Positions 27,995-37,600 of a stretch of 64,000 nt of DNA are shown piece by piece. Made by a program: the position numbers and the translations under genes. A model generated the notes under the pieces. It was not told where the DNA came from. It was given only the letters and a program-made list of their open reading frames with translations, and ran no database searches. Position 1 is the stretch's first letter, and every line of letters begins with the position of its first letter. The stretch spans positions 7,471 through 71,470 of the forward strand of contig DASRII010000319.1 in NCBI GenBank assembly GCA_035650075.1. Reading direction: 5' to 3'. The DNA comes from DASSUC01 sp035650075. GTDB lineage: Bacteria; Actinomycetota; Actinomycetes; Mycobacteriales; Micromonosporaceae.

Positions 27995-28421
27995 GACCGC
28001 GCCAATCGCCGGAGTCGTCGCGGTTCTCGCCGTCCTCGGACGGCGGCTCGGGGAAACGCCGTTCGAAACTGGAGACCACCGCTCGTCCGGTCTCGGACTC
28101 CGCGCCCACGGTATCGGCAGCGATCTCCGCGACCCGGTTGGCGAGCTTGGCCTGTGCCCGCCGCATCACCGCCAGGATCTCGGCGGCGGTCTGGTCCGCC
28201 GTCCACTTCCGCGTCGACTCGCCGAGCCGCAGGTTGGTCATCGCGCCCGAGCCGGCAACGGTGACCTCGACCGACCCGTCAGAGCTCGAGGCGGACACGG
28301 ATAACTGTCCTACCTGCTCCGACATTGCTTGCGCCTTTGCGGCGCGATCCGCTACCGACGCCGACCAGTCCCGAATCCATTCCTCGGCACTGTCACTGGT
28401 GGCACCCAACGGGACATTCAT
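27978..28421 (-). CDS. YbaB/EbfC-family protein of a type VII toxin cassette
   Basis: 147 residues from ATG 28421, which has a strong GGGGGAGG ribosome-binding site 9 nt upstream; an ATG at 28478 lacks one. The pattern VSASSSDGSVEVTVAGSGAMTNLRLGESTRKWTADQTAAEILAVMRRAQAKL is that of the YbaB/EbfC nucleoid-associated fold. In actinobacteria such proteins often head clusters of EspC-like and WXG-like toxin genes. Whether they bind DNA or act as chaperones there is unclear. First gene of the cassette and divergent from the CocE-type hydrolase; the 141-bp gap contains an AT-richer patch near 28450-28480 that could be its promoter. Confidence 0.72.
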   Translation of the reverse strand: MNVPLGATSDSAEEWIRDWSASVADRAAKAQAMSEQVGQLSVSASSSDGSVEVTVAGSGAMTNLRLGESTRKWTADQTAAEILAVMRRAQAKLANRVAEIAADTVGAESETGRAVVSSFERRFPEPPSEDGENRDDSGDWRGRASRR

Positions 28422-28562
28422 GTCGCCGTGCCTCCCCCTTCGCCGACGCTCACCGTATATCCAAATATCGAGAGACATGACCAGATGCTCGGCTGCGAAA
28501 CCATCGCCCGGATGGGCAGAATCACGTAACCGAAGTCGCCGGGACGAGGCAGGCTAAGAATC

Positions 28563-30191
28563 GTGAGCGCTTCGACTCGGCTGCTGCAGGCGGTGTTTCA
28601 GCTTCCCCCGGCGGTTACCCGTGCCCGGACAAGCCGGGACCTGGGGATACCCATGCGGGACGGCGTCGTTCTGCTGGCCGATCACTACGCACCGGCGCTA
28701 CCCGACGCGCCGACCGTCCTGATCCGCACGCCGTACGGCCGGCGCGGGGCGATGAGCCTGCTGGGCGAGCTGATCGCCGAGCGGGGCTTCCACACGGTGG
28801 TGCAGTCGTGCCGCGGTACCTTCGGATCCGGTGGGCGGTTCGAGCCGCTGCTGCACGAGCGCGAGGACGGGCTGGACACGCTCATCTGGTTGCGTGCCCA
28901 GCCGTGGTACACCGGCTCGTTGGGCCTGTTCGGCGCGAGCTACCAGGGGTTCGTGCAGTGGGCGATCGCCGCCGACGCGGGCGAGGAGCTCAAGGCGATG
29001 GTCGCCGTGGTGACCGCCTCGCAGACCCGTGACTCGACATATGCCGGTGGCGCGTTCTCGCTCGACACCGTGCTCACCTGGATCGAGCTGGTGGAGGCGC
29101 AGACGGTACCGTGGTGGTCCCGCCAGGTCGAGCTCAAGCGCGGCCAGCCGAAGCTGCGCCGCGGGTTGCACCACCTCCCGCTGGTCGAGGCCGACACGGT
29201 CGCCACCGGCGGCACGGTCGCGTTCTTCCAGGAGTGGCTGACCCACACCGAGGCCGGCGCCGACTACTGGCGCCAGCGCGCGTTCGACGAGCGGGTCTAC
29301 GAGGTCCGCGCGGAAGTGGCGATGGTGACCGGCTGGCACGACATCTTCCTGCCCTGGCAGCTCGCCGACTACGCGACGCTGCGGGCGGCGGGGGCGCGGC
29401 CGCACCTCACGATCGGGCCGTGGACCCACGGCAGCGTCGGCCTGTACGGCGCCGCGCTCCGCGAGGGGCTGAGCTGGCTGCGTGCCCACCTCGCCGGCGA
29501 CACCGACGGGCTGCGGGCCGAACCGGTGCGGGTGCACGTGGGTGGCGGGGGCGGCTGGAAGTCACTGCCCGACTGGCCGCCGGGTCACCCGCCGCGGCGC
29601 TGGCACCTGCACGCCGGGGGTGGGCTATCCCCGGAGCCGCCGGCACCGTCCACACCCGACAGTCATCGGTACGACCCGACGAATGCGACCCCTTCGCTCG
29701 GCGGGCCGCTGCTCGTGGCCAACCGCGCCGGGCAGTTGGACAACCGCCCGGTCGAGGACAGGCCGGACGTACTCGTGTACAGCAGCGCCCCGTTGGACTC
29801 CGCCGTCGAGGTGATAGGACCGGTGGAGGCCATCGTGCACATCCGCTCGACATTGCCGTACTTCGATGTGTTCGTGCGACTGTGCGATGTGGACATTCGT
29901 GGCCGGTCGTGGAACGTGTGCGACGGGCTGACCCGGGTCGTACCCGGCCTGGTGCCGGCCGACGGCGATGACGTACAGGCCGTCGTCGTGGAGCTGTGGC
30001 CGACGGCGTACCGCTTCCGCGCGGGGCACCGCATCCGGGTGCAGGTCAGCGGCGGGGCCCACCCGCGGTACTCGCGCAATCCCGGCACGGGCGAGCCGCT
30101 CGGTACCGCGACCGAACTGCGCGCAGGTCGGCGGGAGGTCTTTCACGACCCCGAGCGACCGTCCGCGCTACTGCTGCCCGTATCGACGTGA
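28563..30191 (+). CDS. CocE/NonD-family hydrolase
   Basis: 542 residues from GTG 28563. The N-terminal alpha/beta hydrolase domain has the family start RDLGIPMRDGVVLLADHYAP, RTPYGRRG and the nucleophile motif GLFGASYQGF (Ser near residue 125); the Asp and His are likely in VTGWHDIFLPW and GPWTHG. A jelly-roll C-terminal domain follows, ending with the usual FRAGHRIRVQVSGGAHPRYSRNPGTGE. The family includes cocaine esterase, X-Pro dipeptidyl peptidases and glutaryl-7-ACA acylases, so the substrate stays open. No signal peptide. Confidence 0.9.
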   Translation: MSASTRLLQAVFQLPPAVTRARTSRDLGIPMRDGVVLLADHYAPALPDAPTVLIRTPYGRRGAMSLLGELIAERGFHTVVQSCRGTFGSGGRFEPLLHEREDGLDTLIWLRAQPWYTGSLGLFGASYQGFVQWAIAADAGEELKAMVAVVTASQTRDSTYAGGAFSLDTVLTWIELVEAQTVPWWSRQVELKRGQPKLRRGLHHLPLVEADTVATGGTVAFFQEWLTHTEAGADYWRQRAFDERVYEVRAEVAMVTGWHDIFLPWQLADYATLRAAGARPHLTIGPWTHGSVGLYGAALREGLSWLRAHLAGDTDGLRAEPVRVHVGGGGGWKSLPDWPPGHPPRRWHLHAGGGLSPEPPAPSTPDSHRYDPTNATPSLGGPLLVANRAGQLDNRPVEDRPDVLVYSSAPLDSAVEVIGPVEAIVHIRSTLPYFDVFVRLCDVDIRGRSWNVCDGLTRVVPGLVPADGDDVQAVVVELWPTAYRFRAGHRIRVQVSGGAHPRYSRNPGTGEPLGTATELRAGRREVFHDPERPSALLLPVST

Positions 30192-30287
30192 GACTTTCTC
30201 AGTAGTCTCGTTCCGTCACTCCAGTGCGCTGGTACCCCGTACCGTAAATATCGGATTAATGGTGTTTTCGGTAACGGGGGCGGGCAG

Positions 30288-31376
30288 ATGTTCGTCAAGC
30301 AACTCGCACTGGTGGGCCTGGTCGCCGGCGGTGCGCTTCTCATGTGGCCCGCCTCAGCATCGGCGGCCGCGGCGCCCGTCGCGACAGTGAGCACCGGCGG
30401 CGGCGACCTCAACGTGCGAACCGGGCCGAGCACCTCGTACAGCCGTGTGGCGACCATCCGCAACGGCACCGCACTGGCGATCACCTGCCAGGTGACCGGC
30501 ATGGTCATCACCGGCCACGTGCGGCAGACCGGTGCGTGGGACCGGCTGTCCAACGGGCGGTACGTCTCCGACGCGTTCGTCGCCTGGCAACCGGCCCGGC
30601 CGGCGGTGCCGGCGTGCGCCGCACCGAAGCCCCCCACCACGGCGACGGCCACCGTCAACGCCGGCGACACCGCGCTGAACGTGCGCGAAGGACCCGGTAC
30701 GGCGTACCGGATCGTGGGCACGCTCGGCAACGGCACCGCGGTGACGGTCGCCTGCCAGGTCAACGGGCAGTACGTCGTCGGTACCGTCGCCCGGACCGGG
30801 TACTGGGACCGGCTGTCCAACGGGCGGTACGTGTCCGACGCCTACATCGCCTGGCGACCAGCCCGTCCGGCGGTGAAGTGGTGCGACCAGCAGCCGCCGA
30901 CCCTGCCCCCGTCCCAGGCCGACTTCATCGCCCGAGCGGTCGAACCGGCACGGGCGAGCATGCGCGAGTTCCGCGTGCCGGCCTCGGTGACGATCGCCCA
31001 GGCGATCCTCGAGTCGGGCTGGGGTCGTAGCGAGCTGACCCGCGTCGACCACAACTACTTCGGCATCAAGTGCTTCGGCACCCCCGGTCCGATCGCGATC
31101 GCCTGCCGGTCGTACGCCACCCACGAGTGCGACGGCGACAGCTGCTACCCGACGACGGCCACCTTCCGGGTGTACCGCAATGCCGCCGACTCGTTCCGCG
31201 ACCACGGCCGGTTCCTCGTCGTCAACGAACGCTACGGGCCGGCGTTCAACTACACGCACGACCCGAACCGGTTCGCCGTCGAAATCCACAAGGCGGGTTA
31301 CGCCACGAGCCCGACGTACGCCCGTTCGCTCATCGATTTGATGAAGCAGTACGACCTGTACCGGTACGACCGTTAG
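30288..31376 (+). CDS. Secreted cell-wall hydrolase: two SH3 domains and a glucosaminidase domain
   Basis: 362 residues. A signal peptide (LALVGLVAGGALLMWPASASAAA) precedes two bacterial SH3 repeats at about 35-105 and 120-195, each with LNVR-GP-T-YRIV-like and WDRLSNGRYVSDA motifs. Residues about 205-360 are a FlgJ/LytG-type N-acetylglucosaminidase domain (VPASVTIAQAILESGWGRSEL with catalytic Glu; HNYFGIKC; YRNAADSFRDHGRFL). It probably trims peptidoglycan during growth. GGGGCGGGCAG precedes the ATG. The 96-bp leader is AT-richer (GTAAATATCGGATTAATGG) but no c-di-AMP riboswitch core was recognised. Confidence 0.92.
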   Translation: MFVKQLALVGLVAGGALLMWPASASAAAAPVATVSTGGGDLNVRTGPSTSYSRVATIRNGTALAITCQVTGMVITGHVRQTGAWDRLSNGRYVSDAFVAWQPARPAVPACAAPKPPTTATATVNAGDTALNVREGPGTAYRIVGTLGNGTAVTVACQVNGQYVVGTVARTGYWDRLSNGRYVSDAYIAWRPARPAVKWCDQQPPTLPPSQADFIARAVEPARASMREFRVPASVTIAQAILESGWGRSELTRVDHNYFGIKCFGTPGPIAIACRSYATHECDGDSCYPTTATFRVYRNAADSFRDHGRFLVVNERYGPAFNYTHDPNRFAVEIHKAGYATSPTYARSLIDLMKQYDLYRYDR

Positions 31377-31504
31377 CCCCAAGCGTCAGCTCCCATACCG
31401 TCTTGTCCCGAGCGGCTGCTGCGGACCGTCAGCGGGCTCGGGTCCTGATCTCTGATATGGCCGTTGACCTGCGGTTATGCGTTTCAGCGGGCTACCGTCG
31501 GTTC

Positions 31505-31699
31505 ATGATCGTCAGCAGTTACCGCACTGTGGACGGTCGCTGGCGGGTGCACATTCACCACGACCAACGGGCCGAGCTGTGGGAGACCCCGCCCGGCCAG
31601 CGATGGCCGCGGTGCGTGCTGCGCGACGTCCCGCTCTACCGCGTCACCGACCGGCTCGCGGCCGAGGGCGTGAGCGTCGACGACCTCGTCCGGGACTAG
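31505..31699 (+). CDS. Small conserved-looking hypothetical protein (64 aa)
   Basis: 64 residues from ATG 31505: a beta-rich start (MIVSSYRTVDGRWRVHIHH), a central WETPPGQRWPRC and a helical end (YRVTDRLAAEGVSVDDLVRD). Codon use matches real genes of the window. It is too short for a firm family. It ends 4 bp into the convergent membrane protease-like gene. The 128 bp before it carry no clear promoter. Confidence 0.6.
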   Translation: MIVSSYRTVDGRWRVHIHHDQRAELWETPPGQRWPRCVLRDVPLYRVTDRLAAEGVSVDDLVRD

Positions 31700-32244
31700 G
31701 CCGGCGCCGGTTCCGGCAGGATCACCTTCGGGACGCGGACGAACACGGCTATCAGACCGACGACGTACGCCGAGAGCGTCACCAGGAAGTACAGGTGCAC
31801 CAGGGCGTCGGGCGCGGCATTCAGCCATTTGGCGACGTCGGTCTGCGGGCTGCCGAAGATGCCCGCGAACCACTGGACGAGCGAGTTCACCAGTGGCGAG
31901 ATGAGCCCGATGACGACGATGTTCAGCCACAGCCAGTGGTAGGGGATCCGCAGCCGCGTGACGATGAAGAAGAACCCCACGAACCAGAGCAGGTCGCAGA
32001 GGTACGGCGCCGCGTCGACCCACGCGTCGGTACTCCCGGTCCACTGCACGTAGCCCCACGTGAACCGGCCCAGGTCGGTCTGCGGGTAGATGACGAACTT
32101 GTCGATCGTGGCGCCCTCCATGGCGGCGACCAGCGCGTGGCTACCTTCGTGGCGGATCGTGCCGAACGTCTGATAGATCGGGTACGCCAGCAGCCACAGC
32201 AGGTCACGCCACTCCATCTTCCACACGGGCTCGGAGTCAGACAT
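31696..32244 (-). CDS. Membrane protein with HExxH motif, M50-like metalloprotease candidate
   Basis: 182 residues from ATG 32244, with GGAG 3 nt upstream. The motif IRHEGSHALVAAMEG near residue 33 supplies HExxH within a membrane-proximal helix; four further hydrophobic segments follow (YLCDLLWFVGFFFIVTRL, HWLWLNIVVIGLISPLV, HLYFLVTLSAYVVGLIAVF). This resembles small site-2-protease-like or YwmD-type proteins. The second zinc ligand typical of M50 (NxxPxPxLDG) is not seen, so activity is uncertain. It diverges in function from its neighbours and forms no obvious operon. Confidence 0.6.
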   Translation of the reverse strand: MSDSEPVWKMEWRDLLWLLAYPIYQTFGTIRHEGSHALVAAMEGATIDKFVIYPQTDLGRFTWGYVQWTGSTDAWVDAAPYLCDLLWFVGFFFIVTRLRIPYHWLWLNIVVIGLISPLVNSLVQWFAGIFGSPQTDVAKWLNAAPDALVHLYFLVTLSAYVVGLIAVFVRVPKVILPEPAPA

Positions 32245-32301
32245 GGCTCCATTGACGAGCACCGGGTACCGCCGTCGCAGCCGGCTTCCCGACAGCGGCG
32301 G

Positions 32302-32676
32302 CTACGACTCTCGCTCGGCGGCGCTGCGGAGGACGCAGAACTCGTTGCCTTCGGGGTCGGCGAGGACCACCCACCCGGTACCGTCCGGCTCCCGCCGATC
32401 CGCCACGACCGAAGCGCCGAGCCCGAGTAGCCGCTCGACCTCGGTGTCCCGCCGGTCGTCTGGTCGCAGGCAGACGTGTACGCGGTTCTTGACGCTCTTC
32501 GGTTCGGGTACCTCCGCGAAGTAGAACGTGGGACCGTCGGGCTGCTCGATGGCGACCTCCGGGTCGCCCGGGTGATCGTCGTCGCCGAGGGGGTGACCCA
32601 GGACCTGGCTCCAGAACTGAGCCAACTGGTACGGGTCGGCGCAGTCGAACGCGACGTTCTGCACAGAAGACGCCAT
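32302..32676 (-). CDS. VOC-superfamily (glyoxalase-like) protein
   Basis: 124 residues from ATG 32676. The paired beta-alpha-beta-beta-beta modules are visible: ASSVQNVAFDCADPYQLAQFWSQVLG, then VHVCLRPDDRRDTEVERLLGLGA and the closing GTGWVVLADPEGNEFCVL. This is the Glyoxalase_6 type seen in many actinobacterial proteins of unassigned activity, including some antibiotic-binding proteins. The upstream extension to 32784 overlaps the divergent SPFH gene start and is rejected. Confidence 0.85.
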   Translation of the reverse strand: MASSVQNVAFDCADPYQLAQFWSQVLGHPLGDDDHPGDPEVAIEQPDGPTFYFAEVPEPKSVKNRVHVCLRPDDRRDTEVERLLGLGASVVADRREPDGTGWVVLADPEGNEFCVLRSAAERES

Positions 32677-32758
32677 GGTGGGAGCGTACGGAGGGCGCTT
32701 GACGGGCGCGGCAGGATGGTTCTCGCAGACCGGACCGCGGAGAGAGGCGACAGGCGAG

Positions 32759-34162
32759 ATGACGTCCACCGAGACCCGCAACACCTATCTCGATCAGGTC
32801 GTCGCGCAACAGGAGCGGCTGGAACAGAACCTGCGGTCCAAGCGCGCGGCGCCGGCGGCCCCACCGCCACCAGTGGCCGCCGGGCCCAATCACGAGGCGG
32901 CGGATGACTGGTCCGCCAGCGGCGTCGGCGGCGGTTGGATGCCGGACACCGGCCGGGCGTCGGGCGCCGTCGACGTGCGGATCACCGGGTTCGGGCGGTG
33001 GAAGACCGTGCTCGTGCCGCCGAACGCGTTCGTGGTGCACACCCGGCGCGGGCGGACCGAGCCGCTGCACGTCGGCCTCGGTGTCTCGTTCCGGTACAAC
33101 CCGGCTACCGACTCGTTCCTCGTCGTGCCGGGCGCAATGCAGACGATCCTGATCAACGCGTACTGCATCTGCAAGGAGCTGCAGGGGTTGCTGGTGCAGG
33201 CGTACGTCCAATGGATCATCCAGGACTTCCCGACGGCGTACCGCAAGCTCGACTTCAGCGACCCCGACGACCCGATGCGGCTCGTGAACCTCCAGTTGAA
33301 GGAGCAGGCGGAGGCGGCCATCAAGGACAAGGTCGCGACGATGGGCGTACATGAGGTGCTCAGCGACAAACAGCCCATCATGGTCGAGCTGATCGCGCGC
33401 CTGCGCGATGTGGCCGAGGGGGAGGGCGACAGCGATACCGGGCTCGGTCTGCGCATCGTCACCGTGCAGATCAAGGAGGCGGTGGTCAGCTCGGCGCGGC
33501 TCTGGGAGAACCTGCAGAAGCCGTTCCGGGCGGAGCAGGGGCGCATCGCCCGGCTGGCCGAGCTGTCCGCTGAGGAGGTCATCTCCGAGCGCGAGATGGC
33601 CGCGTCGCGGGTGCGCGAAACCCAGCGCATGGCCAACGACCAGGAGTTGAGCGACCTGCGGGCCCGCAACGAGGCGGCGAGCTTCGACCGCGAGACCGCC
33701 GAGCGGCTGCGGCGGGCGGAGCGCGAGCAGGAGGACGCCCGGCGCCTGGCCGACCTGCAGAGCGAGACGACCTTGCACGACCTGGCGCTCGAACGGCAGC
33801 GGCACGAGGAAGAGGCGGAGACGGGTCGGCTGCGGCTGGAACGGGAGTACGCAATGAAGCGGCTGGCCCTCGACGGCGACCTGACGCTGGCGCGGTCGCG
33901 GTCCGAAGCCGTCCACGACGAGCGGCTGCTCGAACTCGACCGGGAGCGCCTGCGCGCGGCCATCGCGAACGACCAGTCGTCGAACGCGATCCAGGCCAAG
34001 CTCGTCGATGCGTTGCCGGACATCATGGAGAAGTTGCCCCAGCCGGCCGAGCTGCGGTCGGTGACGATCGGCGGCAACGGTGCCACCACGGTGTCCGGAC
34101 TGCTGGCCGAACTGGGCGCCGTGCTCGACGCGCTACGGACCGCCTTGCCCCGCGGCCAGTAA
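32759..34162 (+). CDS. SPFH-domain protein with long coiled-coil tail (flotillin-like)
   Basis: 467 residues from ATG 32759 (MTSTETRNTYLDQVV). No transmembrane segment is visible; the N-terminus holds a Pro/Ala linker. An SPFH domain spans about 70-270 (ITGFGRWKTVLVPPNAFVVHTRRGRTE, then DKVATMGVHEVLSDKQPIMVELIARLRDV). Residues 280-430 are an uninterrupted Glu/Arg/Ala-rich coiled coil. The C-terminus is a small globular segment. The missing membrane anchor distinguishes it from slipins and suggests a cytosolic or lipid-attached scaffold. It overlaps the convergent mug gene by 30 bp. Confidence 0.75.
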   Translation: MTSTETRNTYLDQVVAQQERLEQNLRSKRAAPAAPPPPVAAGPNHEAADDWSASGVGGGWMPDTGRASGAVDVRITGFGRWKTVLVPPNAFVVHTRRGRTEPLHVGLGVSFRYNPATDSFLVVPGAMQTILINAYCICKELQGLLVQAYVQWIIQDFPTAYRKLDFSDPDDPMRLVNLQLKEQAEAAIKDKVATMGVHEVLSDKQPIMVELIARLRDVAEGEGDSDTGLGLRIVTVQIKEAVVSSARLWENLQKPFRAEQGRIARLAELSAEEVISEREMAASRVRETQRMANDQELSDLRARNEAASFDRETAERLRRAEREQEDARRLADLQSETTLHDLALERQRHEEEAETGRLRLEREYAMKRLALDGDLTLARSRSEAVHDERLLELDRERLRAAIANDQSSNAIQAKLVDALPDIMEKLPQPAELRSVTIGGNGATTVSGLLAELGAVLDALRTALPRGQ

Positions 34163-34639
34163 CGCGCGGAACTCCGCGACCAGCCGGTCGAGCGTGTAGT
34201 GCGCGTTCAGGCCACTGGGGTTGGGTAGCACCCAGACCCGGGCGCCGCCGAGGCGTACCGTCTGGGGTCCGATCCGGGCCTGGGGATGGTCGAACGCCGC
34301 ACGGTACGCGCTGACGCCCAGCACCGCGAGCCACGACGGCCGGTAGCGCCGCACCTTCGCGACCAGAGTGCGGCCGCCGCGGGCCAGTTCGTCGCGGGTC
34401 AGATCGGCCGCGCGGGCCGTGCCGCGCGCGACCACGTTGGTGATGCCGAGACCGTACGACAGCAGCTCGGCCTGTTCCGCGGGGCGCAGCAAGCGGGGCG
34501 TGAAGCCGCTGCGATGCATGGCCGGCCAGAACCTGTTTCCCGGCCTCGCGAAGTGGTGACCGGTCGCGTCCGACATCAGCCCGGGGTTGATGCCGCAGAA
34601 GAGGACCCTCAGGTCTGACGCGATGATGTCGGGGACCAC
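34133..34639 (-). CDS. mug: G/U mismatch-specific DNA glycosylase
   Basis: 168 residues from GTG 34639. The uracil-DNA glycosylase superfamily motifs are present: LRVLFCGINPGL (motif 1, with Asn as in Mug/TDG) and LPNPSGLNAHYTLDRL (motif 2). ITNVVARGTARAADL is the Mug-specific region. Mug removes uracil or ethenocytosine opposite guanine, a relevant activity in a GC-rich genome. The gene is divergent from hrpA (56-bp gap) and convergent, overlapping, with the SPFH gene. Confidence 0.92.
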   Translation of the reverse strand: MVPDIIASDLRVLFCGINPGLMSDATGHHFARPGNRFWPAMHRSGFTPRLLRPAEQAELLSYGLGITNVVARGTARAADLTRDELARGGRTLVAKVRRYRPSWLAVLGVSAYRAAFDHPQARIGPQTVRLGGARVWVLPNPSGLNAHYTLDRLVAEFRALLAAGQGGP

Positions 34640-34695
34640 CGTCCGAAGATAACCAGCCGCGCGATCGGGCCGGGCCTGCCTATCCTTGGGCCGAC

Positions 34696-37600
34696 ATGAA
34701 CGTGGACCTGCAGGCGCGCTTGGGCGAGCTGATGCTGCGCGACGAGCGTCGCCTGCGTCGCCGCCTGAGCGACCGGCGCGTGAATGTCGACGAGATCGCT
34801 GCGGAGGTCGAGGCGGCCGAGCGGCGCGTCGCGCAGCGGCGGGCTGGCGTGCCGGCCGTGGCGTACCCCGAGGCGTTGCCGGTCAGCCAACGCAAGGACG
34901 ACATCCTCGCCGCGATCCGGGACCACCAGGTGGTCATCGTCGCGGGGGAGACCGGCTCGGGCAAGACGACCCAGTTGCCGAAGATCTGTCTCGAGCTGGG
35001 TCGCGGCGTACGCGGGCTCATCGGGCATACCCAGCCGCGCCGGCTCGCCGCGCGCACGGTCGCGCAGCGGATCGCGGAGGAGCTTGCCGTGCCGCTCGGC
35101 GGCGCCGTGGGCTACCAGGTGCGGTTCACCGACCGGGTCGGCGACGACACACTGGTCAAGCTGATGACCGACGGGATCCTGCTGGCGGAGATCCAGAAGG
35201 ACCGGTCGCTGCTGCGCTACGACACGCTGATCATCGACGAGGCGCACGAGCGGAGCCTCAACGTCGACTTCATTCTCGGGTACGTCAAACAGCTGCTGCC
35301 GCGCCGGCCCGATCTGAAGGTCGTCATCACGTCGGCGACCATCGACCCCGAGCGGTTCGCGCGACACTTCGACGCACCCGTCGTCGAGGTGTCCGGGCGG
35401 GTGTACCCGGTGCAGGTGCGCTACCGCCCGCTGGCCGAGGAGGACGCCGATCAGATCGACGGCGTATGCGACGCCGTCGAGGAGCTGCGCGCCGAGGGGC
35501 CGGGCGACGTCCTCGTGTTCCTCAGCGGAGAGCGGGAGATCCGGGACACCGCGGACGCCCTGCGCCGGCTGAAGCTGCCCGATACCGATGTGCTGCCGCT
35601 CTACGCACGACTGTCCACAGCGGAGCAACACCGGGTCTTCCAGTCGCATAGCGGCCGCCGGATCGTGCTCGCCACCAACGTGGCGGAGACCTCGTTGACC
35701 GTGCCGGGCATCAGGTACGTCGTCGACGCCGGCACCGCCCGCATCTCCCGGTACAGCCACCGGCTCAAGGTGCAGCGGCTGCCGATCGAAGCCATCTCGC
35801 AGGCATCCGCCAACCAGCGCAAGGGTCGCTGCGGCCGGCTCGCCGACGGCATCTGCATCCGGCTGTACGCCGAGGACGACTTCCTGTCCCGCCCCGAGTT
35901 CACCGAGCCGGAGATCCTGCGTACCAACCTCGCCTCGGTCATCCTGCAGATGACCGCGCTCGGACTGGGTGACCTGGCCGCGTTCCCGTTCGTCGATCCG
36001 CCGGACCGGCGCCAGGTCGCCGACGGCGTGGCGCTGCTTCAGGAACTCGGCGCGCTCGACGGCGACAAGCTCACGCCGCTCGGCCGCAAACTGGCGCAGC
36101 TACCCGTCGATCCGCGGCTGGCCCGCATGCTGGTGGAGGCCGATCGCAACGGATGTGTGGCCGAGGCGCTCGTGGTCGTGGCCGCACTGTCCATTCCGGA
36201 CCCTCGGGAACGGCCGGCCGACAAGCAACAGGCCGCCGACGAGAAGCACCGCCGGTTCGCCGACCCCGACTCGGACTTCGTGACCTTCCTCAACCTCTGG
36301 GAGTACCTGCGGGATCAGCAGAAGGCGCTGTCCTCCAGCGGCTTCCGCCGGCTGTGCCGCACAGAGTTCCTCAACTACCTGAGGGTGCGCGAGTGGCAGG
36401 ATCTGCACGGCCAGCTCCGCGCGCTCGTCCGCGGGCTGGGCGTCACGTTGGGCACGCCGACCGGTGAGCCGCAACGCCTGCACCGGTCGTTGCTCGCCGG
36501 GCTGCTGTCGCACATCGGGCTGTTCGATCCCGACAAGCGGGAGTACGCGGGAGCGCGCGGCGCCAGGTTCGCCATCTTCCCCGGCTCGGCGCTGTTCAAG
36601 AAGAATCCACAGTGGACAATGGCGGCCGAACTGGTGGAGACGTCCCGGCTGTGGGCGCGTGTCGTGGCGCGCATCGAGCCGGAGTGGGCGGAGTCCCTCG
36701 CGTCGCATCTGGTCAAGCGCAGCTACAGCGAGCCGCACTGGTCCCGTGGGCAGGGCGCGGTGCTCGCCTACGAACGCGTGACGCTGTACGGCGTACCGCT
36801 CGTCGTGCAGCGCAAGGTGAACTACGGCCGGATCGACCCGCGGCTGTCCCGCGAGCTGTTCATCCGGCACGCGCTCGTGGAGGGCGACTGGGAGACCCGG
36901 CACGAGTTCTTCCACGCCAACCGAGCGCTGCTGGACGAGGTCGAGGAGCTCGAGCACCGAGCCCGGCGGCGGGACATCCTCGTCGACGACGAGACGCTCT
37001 TCGACTTCTACGACCAGCGGGTCGGTCCGGAGGTGGTGTCCGCCCGGCATTTCGACGCGTGGTGGAAGAAGGTCCGCGTCACGGAGCCGGATCTGCTCTC
37101 CTTCTCCACGACGATGCTCGTCAACCCCGGCGTGGGTGAGGTCAGCGCGCGGGACTACCCGGACTCGTGGCGGCAGGGCGACCTTCGGTTGCGGCTGTCG
37201 TACCAATTCGAGCCCGGCGCCGAGGCCGACGGCGTGACCGTCCACATTCCACTGCCGCTGCTGAACCAGGTCACCGAGGCGGGCTTCGACTGGCAGGTAC
37301 CGGGACTGCGTGAGGAGCTGGTGACCGCGCTCATCCGGTCGTTGCCGAAGGCGGTGCGGCGCAGCTACGTACCTGCGCCGGACTACGCGAAGGCGGTGGT
37401 GGCTTCTCTCGTGCCGGGGGACGTGCCGTTGCTCGAGGCGGTCGAGTACGAGCTGCAGCGCATCAGTGGTGCCCCGTTCCCGCGGGACAGCTGGGATCTG
37501 GCGCGCGTGCCGGACCATCTGAAGGTGACGTTCCGGGTCGACGACGACCAGGGTCGAGCGGTAGCCGAGGGCAAGGACCTCGCGGCGCTGAAGGCCCGTC

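Noticed and set aside
30192..30287. c-di-AMP (ydaO) riboswitch before the SH3-glucosaminidase gene
   Set aside because: Such genes often have one, but the 96-bp leader is too short and lacks the conserved core.
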